From contig JARKIF010000008.1 of NCBI GenBank assembly GCA_029378245.1, positions 744,001 to 808,000 of the forward strand: a stretch of 64,000 nt of DNA, written 5' to 3'. The notes beneath the pieces are model-generated. The model worked only from the letters and a program-made list of their open reading frames with translations. It was not told where the DNA came from and did no database searches. Source of the DNA: Roridomyces roridus. Lineage: Eukaryota > Basidiomycota > Agaricomycetes > Agaricales > Mycenaceae. The position numbers and the translations under genes were made by a program. Position 1 is the first letter of the stretch. Each line of letters begins with the position of its first letter. Positions 1 to 10,360 of the stretch are shown in pieces.

Positions 1-1819
1 GTTCATGCATGAGACGCACGAAGGTGTCCAAGACATGGCCTGCGACACGTTCATCAAGATCGCTCAAAAATGCCGCCGGCACTTTGTCATGCAGCAGTCT
101 GGCGAACAGGAGCCGTTTGTGGACGAGATCCTACGTCTGTTGCACCGTATCACGGTAGACTTGTCACCTCAACAAGTATTTTATCTCTGTTCTGTCTGTC
201 GTGTGACTGAACACTAATAGGTCCACACATTCTACGAGGCCGTCGGTTGGATGATTTCCGCCCAACCCAACAAGCCCCAGCAAGAGAAACTTATTGCCAA
301 ACTCATGGAGCTTCCGAACAATGCGGTTCGTGGCACATTCGCAATGTGATTTTTGTTTGTCTGAACCATATCTCAGTGGGATTCTTTGATGAGCCAAGCT
401 GCTCAGAATATGGACGTACTATCCAACATTGAGAACATCAAAATCATGTCCAACGTTCTCAAAACCAATGTTTCGGCCTGTACATCAATCGGCAGTCTGT
501 ACCTGCCTCAAATTGGCCGTATATTCCTCGATATGCTTGGTCTGTACAAAGCAGTCAGTGGCATCATTAGCGAGACGATTGCCAAGGATGGTTCGTTTTT
601 TCTGCGTGCCGTATTGGGGCCACTCGGCTGAGACCTTCATTCAGGAGCGTTGGCCACAAAGACGCCTAAAATTCGACAACTGCGGACGGTCAAAAAGGAG
701 ATTCTGAAGCTCATGGAGACGTACATCAAGAAGGCCGAGGACCTTGAAGCCGTGAATGCCAACTTCATCCCGCCTCTGCTCGATGCCATCCTCGGCGATT
801 ACAACCGCAATGTTCCGGCCGCCAGAGATGCCGAGGTTCTGCACGTGATGTCCACCATTACTGGGCGTCTGGGCGTGCGTTCGTTTCGTATTGGCCAGAT
901 TCAGCATTTGACATTTTTGCAGCCTCTTTTGACGCCCCAGGTACCCGCCATCCTCGACGCCGTGTTCGAACCGACGTTGAACATGATCAACCAAGATTTC
1001 ACGGAATATCCCGAACACAGAGGAGGCATCTACAAGCTTCTGCGAGCCATGAACGCGAATTGCTTCCCCGCTCTTCTCACCATGTCGCCTGCTCAGTTCA
1101 AGCTATTCATGGACAGTATTGTCTGGGCTATCAAGCACACCATGCGAGACATTGCCGATATCGGCTTGAGTTGTTAGTCGTTCTCACCTATGTATCTGTC
1201 TCCTCTCACCTCTTGTCTCAGTGTCCCTGGAAGTCGTGAACAACTTTGCCGGAGCCGAGCCCGCCGTTGCCAACGCGTTCTTCCAGCAGTACTTCCTGAG
1301 CATAGTGCAGGACATCTTCTTTGTCCTCACAGACACGGACCACAAGAGTGGCTTCAAACTGCAGAGCGTCGTGCTTGCGCGGATGTTCCAGCTTGTCGAG
1401 CTCAACGCCATTTCAACGCCGCTGTTTGACCCGTCGCAGGTGTCGGATCCCAATGTGACGAACGCCATGTTCCTGAGGGAATACTGTGCAGACTTGTTGC
1501 ATACCGCATTCCCCCATGTACAAAAGCAAGTCCATTGCAAGATCGTCCTGACTGTTGTGCTAACTAGTTTTGCAGGATACAAGTGCAGGCTTTCGTTGTC
1601 GGCCTTGGCGAATACCACAACGACATCAACCGCTTCAAACTTGCGCTGCGGGATTTCCTGATCCAACTGAAAGAGTTTTCTGGGGACAACGCCGAACTGT
1701 TTTTGGAGGAGAAGGAGGCAGAGGCACAACGCAAAGTGACCGAGGAGCGGGAGGCAGCCATGAGGATTCCCGGGATGCTGAAACCATCTCAGCTGGAGGA
1801 TCGGGACGAGGACATTTGA
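1..1819 (+). CDS. CRM1: Exportin-1 (CRM1/XPO1), C-terminal part, 5' truncated by window edge
   Basis: This is the C-terminal part of the karyopherin-beta that carries leucine-rich NES cargoes out of the nucleus with RanGTP. The first exon is open to the window edge, so the N-terminal HEAT repeats and the start are missing. Readable segments include [58 protein letters not shown] and [15 protein letters not shown], in the order expected for the last HEAT repeats. The protein ends with the acidic tail [10 protein letters not shown]. Introns are short (for example 176-220 and 326-376). The intron at 1526-1575 appears to be GC-AG (AA|GCAAGT), and using it restores HVQ-K-IQVQAF. I see no frame break. 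The next gene starts about 105 nt downstream on the same strand. Confidence 0.96.
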
Positions 1820-1923
1820 TGACATTTTTCCTTCTTGGCTACTAATCCATCGCTGTCGTATACTTGTAACGAATAATAGAATCAGAATGTATTTTGTATT
1901 GGCGTGTTGACTCTGCCTTGGAA

Positions 1924-2634
1924 ATGTTCAAGAAGTGAATCGTACTTGATCACCTATGCCTCCCCAGCTCATCCTCTCCGCGTCAGGTTCCAGCCATCGA
2001 CCGACATCGCCGGCCAGACGCCCGTGAAATCCTCCATCCAGCGGTCCATCCGTTCCAGTGTGCTCTCCCAATGGAAAATAGAGCCTGAGACGCTCGAGGC
2101 GATCTGGCCCAAGAAAGAGGGCCTCGTACTCGTCAAATGGTCTGCTGGCGCCCTTTTGCACGCTTGAACAAGGCTCACAGACGGCTAGCAGAGAACACAT
2201 CTCGATTTACACTGTGCATAGGCGAGCCTCTCTTCTTCCAGCACTTTGATGGACCGTTCTACCCGACCCTGAGACTGCTACACAAATGTGCGCCATAGTG
2301 GACACGACTGAGTCGTTGCTGATACTCGTCGTCGTTCTTAGATCCATATATCCTGCCCATGGTCAAGGTCGATCGGGGTGCTATTAGGTTCCTGCTTGCA
2401 GGGGCGCACATGATGTGCCCGGGCTTGACGTCTGCAGGCGGGTATTTACCGCCTCCAGATGCGGCGTTACCTGCCGACACACCCGTTGCGATATATGCAG
2501 AAGGCAAGGAGCACCCTATTGGGGTCGGTATCACGAAATTGGGCACGCAAGAGATACGTGCCGTAAACAAAGGAGTGGGAGCCGAGACGGTGACCTATCT
2601 CGGGGACGACCTTTGGGCGCTGCAGACGCTGTAA
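1924..2634 (+). CDS. TMA20: Tma20 / MCTS1 homologue, PUA-domain translation factor
   Basis: Ribosome-associated factor of the MCT-1/Tma20 family, which with Tma22/DENR recycles 40S subunits and assists reinitiation. The start at 1924 gives MFKK, and a short intron ending at about 1985 leads into FQPSTDIAGQTPVKSSIQRS, matching the family N-terminus. The PUA domain follows: GAIRFLLAGAHMMCPGLTS, then AIYAEGKEHPIGVG and VNKGVGAETVTYLGDDLW. The joined exon CREHISIYTVH is followed by GEPLFFQHFDGPFYPTLRLL in a frame one base off: the sequence reads CATAGGCGAG where CATGGCGAG would keep frame. This suggests one extra base near 2220. The last intron ends at about 2341 and gives KYPYILPMVKVDRG. Confidence 0.92.
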
Positions 2635-2694
2635 AGACGTAGAACTCAATCAGTTTTTGGCCGCGGCAAATCAATACATCTTTCATCTCCTTCC

Positions 2695-3779
2695 ATGACC
2701 TCAAATTTTAAGTACTCCGACTTCAAGCCCGTCGTGCGAAAGAAACGAAAGAACAAGGGCCAGTTGCAGCCGCCGCCACTTGATGTCCTTGTCCAGCGGG
2801 CCAGGGAGGAGCTGGCTAAACATGGCTGGAACACCCAGTGTCAAAGTCCGTCATGCCCGCTGTTCAACCCTGCTTTTTTCATGCTCGTCCCTAGAGCTGT
2901 TGAAAGCACATCTAACTGAGAACTCGCTCTCGCCGACGCGTATCTTGTGCCTCGGTCTCGGAAGTCCCGTCCGATTCATCCAACTCGCGTGCCCAGCTTG
3001 CATTCCTTCTTGAACTATGCCTGTCCCTCGGCATTGTGCGTCACCCAAGTACAGCGTAAAGGCCGCTCTAAATCCAGCCACCCAGGAACACGACCAAGTC
3101 TCGGTCTATGATCCCGTTTTTTCGCCGGAAGATGTTGATTTGTTGGAACAATTCGGTATGCCGGTCCTCGCTGAGAACAATGCAAGTGTAATCGCCCAAT
3201 CGCATTTTTGTTGCCCGCATTAAGCACCCCCTCCCAGGAGGGCAGGTATCCACTCGACTCCCCGACGCTACTCTGGGTGCGACGCCCCAGATAGATTGAA
3301 AATGCAGAGTACTGAACGGTGGTTCAAGATGCCTCACTGTGACCTCGACTTGTACGAAAGCATTCTCGCGGCCAACTGGACGCGCGAACAGCTTTCGTAC
3401 GTTATCCTGGTTTCCAATCGACTGGGTGACTATGCAGACAGGTTCTCTTCCTGGCCAACAAATTTAGCGTGTACGCTAACTGCATCCAGTAATTCCCGAC
3501 AGAAGCTGGAAACGAGGGCACCATGCCTCGCTCGAGTCCGTGAGTACCGAACTGTCTGATGTGATTTACAGGATGCCCATCTCGTTCGCAGATGCAATGT
3601 TGCAGTGCAATTTGCTTCCGGCGTCTGTTGCGTGCCCGACGGCATTTACAGCAATTGCCATTCAGTCCCTATCGCCAGACACAACATTGCCCCCGTCGTG
3701 GTTTTCGGCGGAGATTGTTGAGCACAAGACAGAGCTCCAAGATGAAATTCCACCAAGAGATAGTACCAAAATACAATAA
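2695..3779 (+). CDS. SRR1-like domain protein
   Basis: Member of the SRR1 family, named after Arabidopsis SENSITIVITY TO RED LIGHT REDUCED 1; the yeast relative is Ber1. The biochemical role is not settled (light/clock signalling in plants, microtubule-related phenotypes in yeast). The start is followed by a basic segment (FKPVVRKKRKNKGQ) typical of the family. Core motifs are RILCLGLGSP, AQLAFLLELCLSLG, VSVYDPVFSPEDVDLLEQFG and MPHCDLDLYESILAANW. The tail AFTAIAIQSLSPDTTLP closes the domain. The frame after LGLGSP continues (SDSSNSRAQLAFLLEL) only if one base near 2969 is skipped, so a single-base insertion is likely. The exon junction near 2840-2875 is also uncertain. The 3' end overlaps the acidic gene on the other strand. 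Confidence 0.82.
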
Positions 3780-4586
3780 CAATCTAGCAGCACTCTGTAA
3801 ACTGGATAGGCGCGCGGTGATCATCTGGGAAGGGAAGGGGATCGAAAGGGTAAAGTACTCGTTGTCGTCGTCCGAGTCAATATACACATGGGGATTAGCA
3901 TAACGCAGACGGCTGTTTTCTGTAGGTAGGGGAATGGATGCAGGGTCGAGTGATAGCGACGACAACGACTGCCCGGGAGTCGGTGGTGCCTCGGACTCGT
4001 CGTCAGAGGTATCCTCTATGGCATCGGGAACGGGGGGAATGTCGAGGTCGTACAAATACGGCAATGGATCAGCATATAGTGTATGAGATGAAGCAAGAGG
4101 TGGGGTGAGATGGTACGGGGAAATGAGTGGAGAAAATGGTGGATATGGCACAAGATGGGGATAATATTGGAGAGTGAGGTCGTCTGACGACGACATGGGC
4201 GAGATGGGTGGGCTGGGGTGAAAGTCGTCGTCGTCGTCTACCGGCTCCACGGAGACATGGACGTCTGAATCGGTGACAAAGTCGTCATCGTCGTCTTCGA
4301 GCGTCTCCAACAACGCGTCAAACCAGGCCGCCTCGGAAGCATTGCCCTTGGCTGAAGGCCCCTCTACGAGCTGTCCAGCGTCGGGAAACATGAATGAATC
4401 TTCATCGTCATCTGCGTCATCCTCGTCTACAGCAGCAGCGGCAGCAGCACTGCTCGAGGAGGGGACAGGTGTGGTTTGTATTATCGAGTTTTTAAGCAGA
4501 ACCCAGCGGTGCAAGCTGAAGCTGTCCTTGCAGTCGACGGACAGGTTCAGCTTGGAGTGGGTGAGCGAAAATAGTTCGGATGACAT
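3669..4586 (-). CDS. Acidic low-complexity protein, probably basidiomycete-specific
   Basis: I do not recognise a named family. The open frame gives up to 305 residues. The first 35 residues are ordered in character (LNLSVDCKDSFSLHRWVLLK) and end in VLLKNSII. A Ser/Ala run follows, then Asp/Glu tracts such as DEDDADDDEDS and EDDDDD, an aromatic/Pro-rich middle, and DTSDDESEAPPTPGQS. The stretch RYANPHVYIDSDDDNEYF near residue 230 looks conserved. The last 60 codons lie antisense to the SRR1-like gene and may not be coding; a spliced earlier stop is possible. Acidic tracts and an intrinsically disordered look would suit a nuclear regulator, but that is inference. Its upstream region holds a TATA box and an AP-1/Gcn4-type site. 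Confidence 0.65.
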   Translation of the reverse strand: MSSELFSLTHSKLNLSVDCKDSFSLHRWVLLKNSIIQTTPVPSSSSAAAAAAVDEDDADDDEDSFMFPDAGQLVEGPSAKGNASEAAWFDALLETLEDDDDDFVTDSDVHVSVEPVDDDDDFHPSPPISPMSSSDDLTLQYYPHLVPYPPFSPLISPYHLTPPLASSHTLYADPLPYLYDLDIPPVPDAIEDTSDDESEAPPTPGQSLSSLSLDPASIPLPTENSRLRYANPHVYIDSDDDNEYFTLSIPFPSQMITARLSSLQSAARLLLYFGTISWWNFILELCLVLNNLRRKPRRGQCCVWR

Positions 4587-4995
4587 AGTAGTGTGAGTGG
4601 GTGCGGGGACGAATGGCTGGGACAGTGGGTCAGAGAGAATGCATGGTGTAGGTGCTGAGGTGTATACGCACGGGAGGAGGAGGACGGACTGTCAGCGGTG
4701 TATACGCTCTACGATTTCAGGCTCAAAGAGTAGGGACCCGTTTGTTGAGGTTCGGGCAAGTTTCTTAACCATGCTGGTGTGACAGGCACCCAAAAGTCGC
4801 GCAGGGGGACTTGGGGATGGGTGGAGGGGGGTAGGGTGTGCGCGACTAGGCGAGCATGTCGGAAGACTGAGGCAAGAGGCGTGCAAACGCGGTCCAAACA
4901 ACCTCCTTTTATAAGAAGTCCGATCGGTTGTGATTGACTCAGACGCGGCTTATATGTCGCACTTCTTTTCTATTTGCTAATTATGGCTACTAATA
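4587..4995. other. Intergenic region, promoter side of the acidic gene
   Basis: No convincing coding sequence. It holds the upstream region of the minus-strand acidic gene and the short 3' flank of CDC27. The only marked motifs are the TATA and TGACTCA elements listed separately. Confidence 0.6.
4907..4941 (-). promoter_or_regulatory. TATA box and TGACTCA (AP-1/Gcn4-like) site
   Basis: On the minus strand TATAAAA lies at 4913-4907, and TGACTCA occupies 4935-4941, about 22 bp upstream of it. This is the classical arrangement of a fungal bZIP-responsive promoter. The distance to the start codon at 4586 (about 320 nt) implies a long leader or a leader intron. Binding by a Gcn4/CPC1-type factor is inferred from the motif only. 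Confidence 0.45.
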
Positions 4996-7705
4996 CTAGC
5001 CCTCGTCCATTCGGTCCTCCCGCTCGTCTTTGACCGTATCCAGCAGCTTCTTAATCTTGGAGACACTCTTGGGTGATATGTCGCGAGCGATTGCCAGCAA
5101 TTGCGCGGATTTCACATCATCCCCAAGCAACCGATACACCTTGGCAAGCTGGAACACGACATTGGCCTCTTCCGGCGACGAGCTCCTAAGCGTCTCAAGA
5201 TCTCTAACCGCATCCTGGGGCGAGATGAAACATTGGCTAGAGATAAGGAGCCATCAACACCCACCTGGTACTTTCGCATCGAAATATGAATTTTGGCTCT
5301 CCGATATCGGACAAGTGCGTTCTCGGGCGCCAAACTCACTGGCACGGTCAAATAGCGCAAGAGCCGCATCACGATCACCTCGACGCTCAACAGCCTGCGA
5401 TAGACATAAGCACCCCCTTTTTAGATAACCGTGGGCACGCACCATCCCAACACAACCAAGCAGCACAGGGGTTGTCCGGATGAATTTCCAGCGACTTCCT
5501 ATAGTGGTACTCTGCTAATCGGACCTTGCTCTGCCTCAAGTAGCACGTCCCTAAACCATACCTGTAAAATGAATAGATAAGAGTTCATGTCACACGACCA
5601 AACCAAACACGCATACCAAGCGTTGTAGTGGCGGGGATCAGCTCGCAACGCCGATTGGAAAAAGTTGATAGCCTTCTCCAGATCCTCGTCTATCGACTCG
5701 TGTCCACTCAGAGTGTACGCGTAAGCACAGCAAGGGTCCATCTGGGCAGCACGCCGAAAGCATGTCAGTGCCTGCGCACGCTCCTTTTGTAGCGAGAACA
5801 AGTTTCCGACGGCTATCCAGGCTTCAGACGATCTCGGGTTGATGTTCAACAGCTCCTGAGCTAGGAAGGACAGGTCTGTGGTCCGCTGGAGGTGCCAAAG
5901 CAGCGTCGAATAAACTTGCATGTCCAACATGCGGTATGGTTGTAGCGATCGGAGCGCCTTGAAGGCACGCTCAGCCTGAAAGCAGTTAAGCACCTTCCAG
6001 GCAGAACAGAAACACACATACAGTGGCATACTCTTGTCGTTCGTAATGAGCTTTGCCGATCATAGCAAGCACCCAAGGCGTCGTTTGGTGGACGACAGGA
6101 AGCTTTTCCAGTTCTGCCAGACACTGGGAAGAATCATACAACGACATGGCCCTTGTCGCAGTCGCAAAGCGCCGCACAAGATCGTACAAATATTGTTCTG
6201 CAAGTTCCCACTCGTATGCTTCTTGCGCCGCTTGCTCGTGTGCCGAGGTCCAATTACTCGGTGACGGAGACGTGTCCGACCGCGGAGACTGCGCTACAGG
6301 TGGAGGCGAGGGTGAAGCTCCGAGGAAATCGTCCTCCATGTCCGACTCCATGGACCGAGAGTGCAACGTTTGTGGCTGTCGCCGACGATCTCTCACTGAA
6401 CTGTGCTGCGCCAAAATTGAGTCACGCATGGGCCGACCATCGCTCTTCTCACCTTGGTAGCTTGCTTGGTCGTGGTACCGCTATTTAAACGCGTACTCCG
6501 ACGTGTAGCTGAAGTGGATTTTGTGACCCGGGTAGCGGCGGCACCACTTGCGGCCCTCGGTATTGGGGGCTGCGGCGACACTCAGAAAAAAGAAGAAAAC
6601 AGAAAATGCGCCGACCTTCTTCAATGGCTCACCCACATTTAATTTGAGAGGTTTGGACGATTTGGCCATATCTGGCTGAGGGGCAGCAGAGCGCAATTTC
6701 TTGGGTACAGGTCCAGCCTCGTCCGCGGATGACAGGGGACGTGATGCATGCGTTTGTGCCGAAAAGGTTCGACCTGGGGGATGTACCTGTTGGAACGTGA
6801 TATCCGGAGGGTAGACGGACAAGTCACTAGATGGTCTGATGAAAAAGAATAAGAATTTGTGAGAGAACTGGGGATCAAAGACGGACATTGTTTCACTCGG
6901 GTACTCCATGCGGAAAGGTAGGGGAAGAGTCGGTCGAAATGAAGTGCCAGCGTTTGCGGGATCGGGGGTGAAAAATCCAGCACCTGAGGCGGTGGGAACA
7001 ATGGCTTTGGGTTGAGAATCCTCGGGGGGTGTCCGCTTTATGGGCGGAGGACGAGGCGGAAAAAGCTCATCGATTTCAGGTATGGAACCTGGTATTATGA
7101 GCCACACCCAATAGTCATCACAAAAAAAGCACACGCACCAATAGCACATAGACCTTCAAAGGCCTCCCATATCAGCGGGTTCAACGACAAGGCCTGGCGG
7201 AAGTTGAGCGACGCGTCGTCGGGCAAGTTGCCTTTGAGAGACATGTTGCCGGAGCGGCATCGCAAGGCAGCCTCGTCGGGGAAGGAGCGCACGGTTCGGC
7301 TGCTCGAAACTGAACCTGGACAAGTATTACGCGAGGACTGGTCGCACAAGCAAAGAACACACCTGAAGCAGCAGAATTGAAATCACGCAGGCTCTCATCC
7401 AAGGCGTCTCTGGCCTGCCGGTGGCGTCCGAGAGTGGTACAACATCGCGCTTTGAGTTCGAGGCAGCCAATGCATTGTTGATCCCGAGGAATCTTCACAA
7501 GGGCAAGGGCGGAATGGGGCTGGCCCTGCTGCAAAAGGGCGGTGGCATAGAGATGTCTGGCCTGGTGACTGTTGGGCTCCATGGCGAAATATCTTTCTGC
7601 GTAAAAGACGGCTGTCTTTGTGAGGTCCGAGTCAAGACATGACCAGACGAGAGCCTGGAAGCGCTGGGCGAGACAGTGCTGGAAGGGGAGTGGGTTTTCG
7701 GTCAT
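4996..7705 (-). CDS. CDC27: APC3 / Cdc27 (Nuc2), TPR subunit of the anaphase-promoting complex
   Basis: Scaffold subunit of the APC/C ubiquitin ligase; its TPR superhelix binds the IR tails of Cdc20/Cdh1 and Apc10. The N-terminal TPRs begin with [20 protein letters not shown] and [20 protein letters not shown]. An unstructured linker ([20 protein letters not shown]) comes next, then the C-terminal TPR block: [53 protein letters not shown] and [14 protein letters not shown]. The end is [15 protein letters not shown] followed by a short tail. I chose ATG at 7705 ([11 protein letters not shown]); the open frame upstream has no further ATG. Several 45-60 nt introns are present and the frame joins cleanly wherever I checked. 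Confidence 0.94.
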
Positions 7706-7826
7706 CGAAGTCAAGCCACACGCCGCAGAGTCGCGCCTGCCTTGGCCAGAGCAGACAAGTTCGTTTACACGTGATCAAGTCTTTGATCCTAATTTCTCTA
7801 GTACTATACTGTACATCCGCTACTAC

Positions 7827-9855
7827 TCAGTGCCCGTGCGGGTCTGGCTCCGCCTTTTGTTCTGAAGAAAAATCAGCATTTATAACGCATTAATCTCTGT
7901 CGGACAGATACGCACCAGGTACACATTGAATCGCATCATCAATCCGGAGCAGCGAGACGGCAGCCTCGTATGCCGACTTGAGACTCTTCACCTTGCTCAT
8001 CGTGGGCTCCAGCACACCCGCTGAGACATTATCCCGTACATCCCCGTTCATCAGGTCCAAGCCGTATCGCAGCAGAGCCTTTTTGGGGTCTCCGGCCGGC
8101 GCATTCTGGGCAGCATTATGGTACGACCGCAGCTTGGCCACGAGTTCCGTAGAATCCTTTGCCGCGTTCACTGCCAGCGTTTTCGGGATGGTCAATAATG
8201 CACTGGCAAACTCTGCGATGGCGAGTTGCTCTCGGGAGCCCTGGGTGTCAGTTAGTACCGGTATTCGGATGGAAATGAACCACGCAGACCAGTGTAGTAG
8301 CAAAGTTTTCGAGATAGATGCTCAGTGCAGATTCGACAGCGCCACCGCCTGGCACAACGGTGCCACTTTCCAGAGTTCGCTTGATGACGGATAGGTGTCA
8401 TGCAGCGCCCGCTCCATCTCATCCAGCATGTAGTCATTGGCGCCGCGCAGAATGATAGAAGCCGAGTTGACCACTTTTGTCCCCTTGATGAGGATCAGCT
8501 CGTCGTCCGATATACGCTCCTGGATGACCTCGGCCGCAGTCCCGAGATAGCTCGCTTCGTAGGTTTCCTCCCCTTCGAGATTGGCGAGACTGGAAATCAG
8601 CGTACCGCCGGTGGCTCTTGCAATGCGGCGGAGATCTTCTTTCCTGCACCGCCGAACCGCCATTGCGCCGGCCTCGACAAACTCCTTCAGGCAAAGGTCA
8701 TCGATCCCTTTCGTTGTCAGTACGACATTGGCGCCAGCAGCCAGGATCTTCTTTATCCGGTCTAGCGTAATACCGGCCTCCCTACAAGTAGTCGTCAGCA
8801 TTGGGGTCCCTAGAACTGTACCAACCAACTGACCGCTTCCTAATTTCCTCCAGTTGATTAGGATCCTCGACGAGAATTTGTACACCAAGCTGCATGCGTT
8901 GCTTTTGCAGGTTGATATCCAAGCAGGCAATCTTGGCGTTGGTTATTCTCTTTTTCATAGCTGGCACTCGACCGTGAGCAACTGGCGCAAGTTGAAGCAG
9001 AAACACACACCCTGACTGGCAACGGTGCAGTTGAGCGCGTATCCTTGCACGAACAACGACTCGCGCGCACTCCGTCCATGAGCTTTGAGCACATTGACAG
9101 CCTTGACCGGGTATTTCTCGTCCCCTCGCAAATTTATCGACTTGACGGCAAGCATTGCATCCACCGCCATCGGCGCAAACAGGTCGTCGTCGCTGACATC
9201 CATAAGAAACTCGAGTCATCGAATAAAAGACGGCACTCACTTTCCAATAATCTTGCTCGACATGCTCGTCTTTGCAGCATTAATCAACGCCTCCCTCCCG
9301 AGCACATCAACCTTGACGCTGAGTTGGTCCTGCATAAATTTGACCGCCTCTCTGCATGCAAGCCGGTAGCCCGTGATAATGGTAGTTGGATGGATCTTGG
9401 CCTTGACGAGCTCATTCGCCCGACGCAAGAGCTCCGCAGCGATAATGACCACAGACGTGGTGCCATCGCCAACCTCCTTGTCTTGCTTTTGTGCGAGGTC
9501 CACAAAGATGCGACCGGCGGGATGCTCGACAGAGAGAAGGGAGAGGATGGTTGCGCCGTCGTTGGATATCGTGACTTCCTACAAAGTAATTCCTTTAATG
9601 AGGCGCCTTGCGACGTGGTCGTAGCCCACGCACCCCAATATTGTCCACGAGCATCTTGTCAAGACCCAGCGGACCCAAAGAACTTTTCACGATGTTGGCG
9701 ATGGACTGTGCAGCGATGACTGCGATTTCTCGTGTTACTCCCTTTCCTGGCCAAGCAGCCTAACACGCACCATTCTGGTCCCGTATATCTTGTCCAGAAA
9801 CACGGTCCCCTCCGAGGAAAGCGCCAGCTCGAGGATCGCGTTGGAACATTGCCAT
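7827..9855 (-). CDS. CCT1: CCT1 / TCP-1 alpha subunit of the cytosolic chaperonin
   Basis: Subunit alpha of the TRiC/CCT ring that folds actin, tubulin and WD40 proteins. The start gives [20 protein letters not shown] then GQDIRDQN, diagnostic of CCT1 rather than other CCT subunits. Equatorial motifs: [29 protein letters not shown] and the nucleotide-binding GDGTTSVVI. Apical region: FEATURES such as [19 protein letters not shown]; closing motifs: [16 protein letters not shown] and [16 protein letters not shown] last intron (gtgcgta...cttcag) removes an early in-frame stop and gives the acidic end [13 protein letters not shown]. Between [12 protein letters not shown] and [11 protein letters not shown] the frame shifts by one base near 8394-8398 (ACCTATCC where ACCCTATCC is expected), a candidate one-base deletion. 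Confidence 0.95.
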
Positions 9856-10360
9856 TTTTTGTCAAGATTTGAAAGACGCGTGTGTTTGGCTTTGATCGCG
9901 CTCTGTTTGTCTCACGCAGAACAACTCGACGAACAACTCTTTGGGTGTGTATAAATATTGTATATACTGGGCCAAATCCACCGGGAAGACGGTCCGCAAT
10001 TAGGAGGACGAGGAGAGGAAACAGGTACAAGAAGGCGGGAAGTATCTACCGAGAAGTAGACGAGTATACAGTCCATGGGGATTTACATCGAAAGAGGGAT
10101 ACAACCGGCAAGCAGTCGTCGCTGTGTGGAGGTAGGGGACATATGAGAGATGCAGAGTGAGATGATTTGTTATATATGTGATGATATGGAGATAGAGATT
10201 GAAAAATATCATGGTGCCTACTGGTGTAGCCGAGCGAGAGCATAAAGAACGTGCGTGACAAACGAGTGTCGTCTCAAAGGACGGGCATAGATCTTCAAAA
10301 TCATGTAGAGGCATGAAAAGCATCGCCGATTCATGGAGGGAGTCGAGTGTCGATCCCTGC
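9856..10360. other. Intergenic: CCT1 promoter and CDC25 3' flank
   Basis: I see no coding exon on either strand here; the open frames lack family resemblance and splice logic. It should hold the CCT1 promoter near 9856-9950 and the CDC25 polyadenylation region (AT-rich stretch around 10160-10200). Confidence 0.55.
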
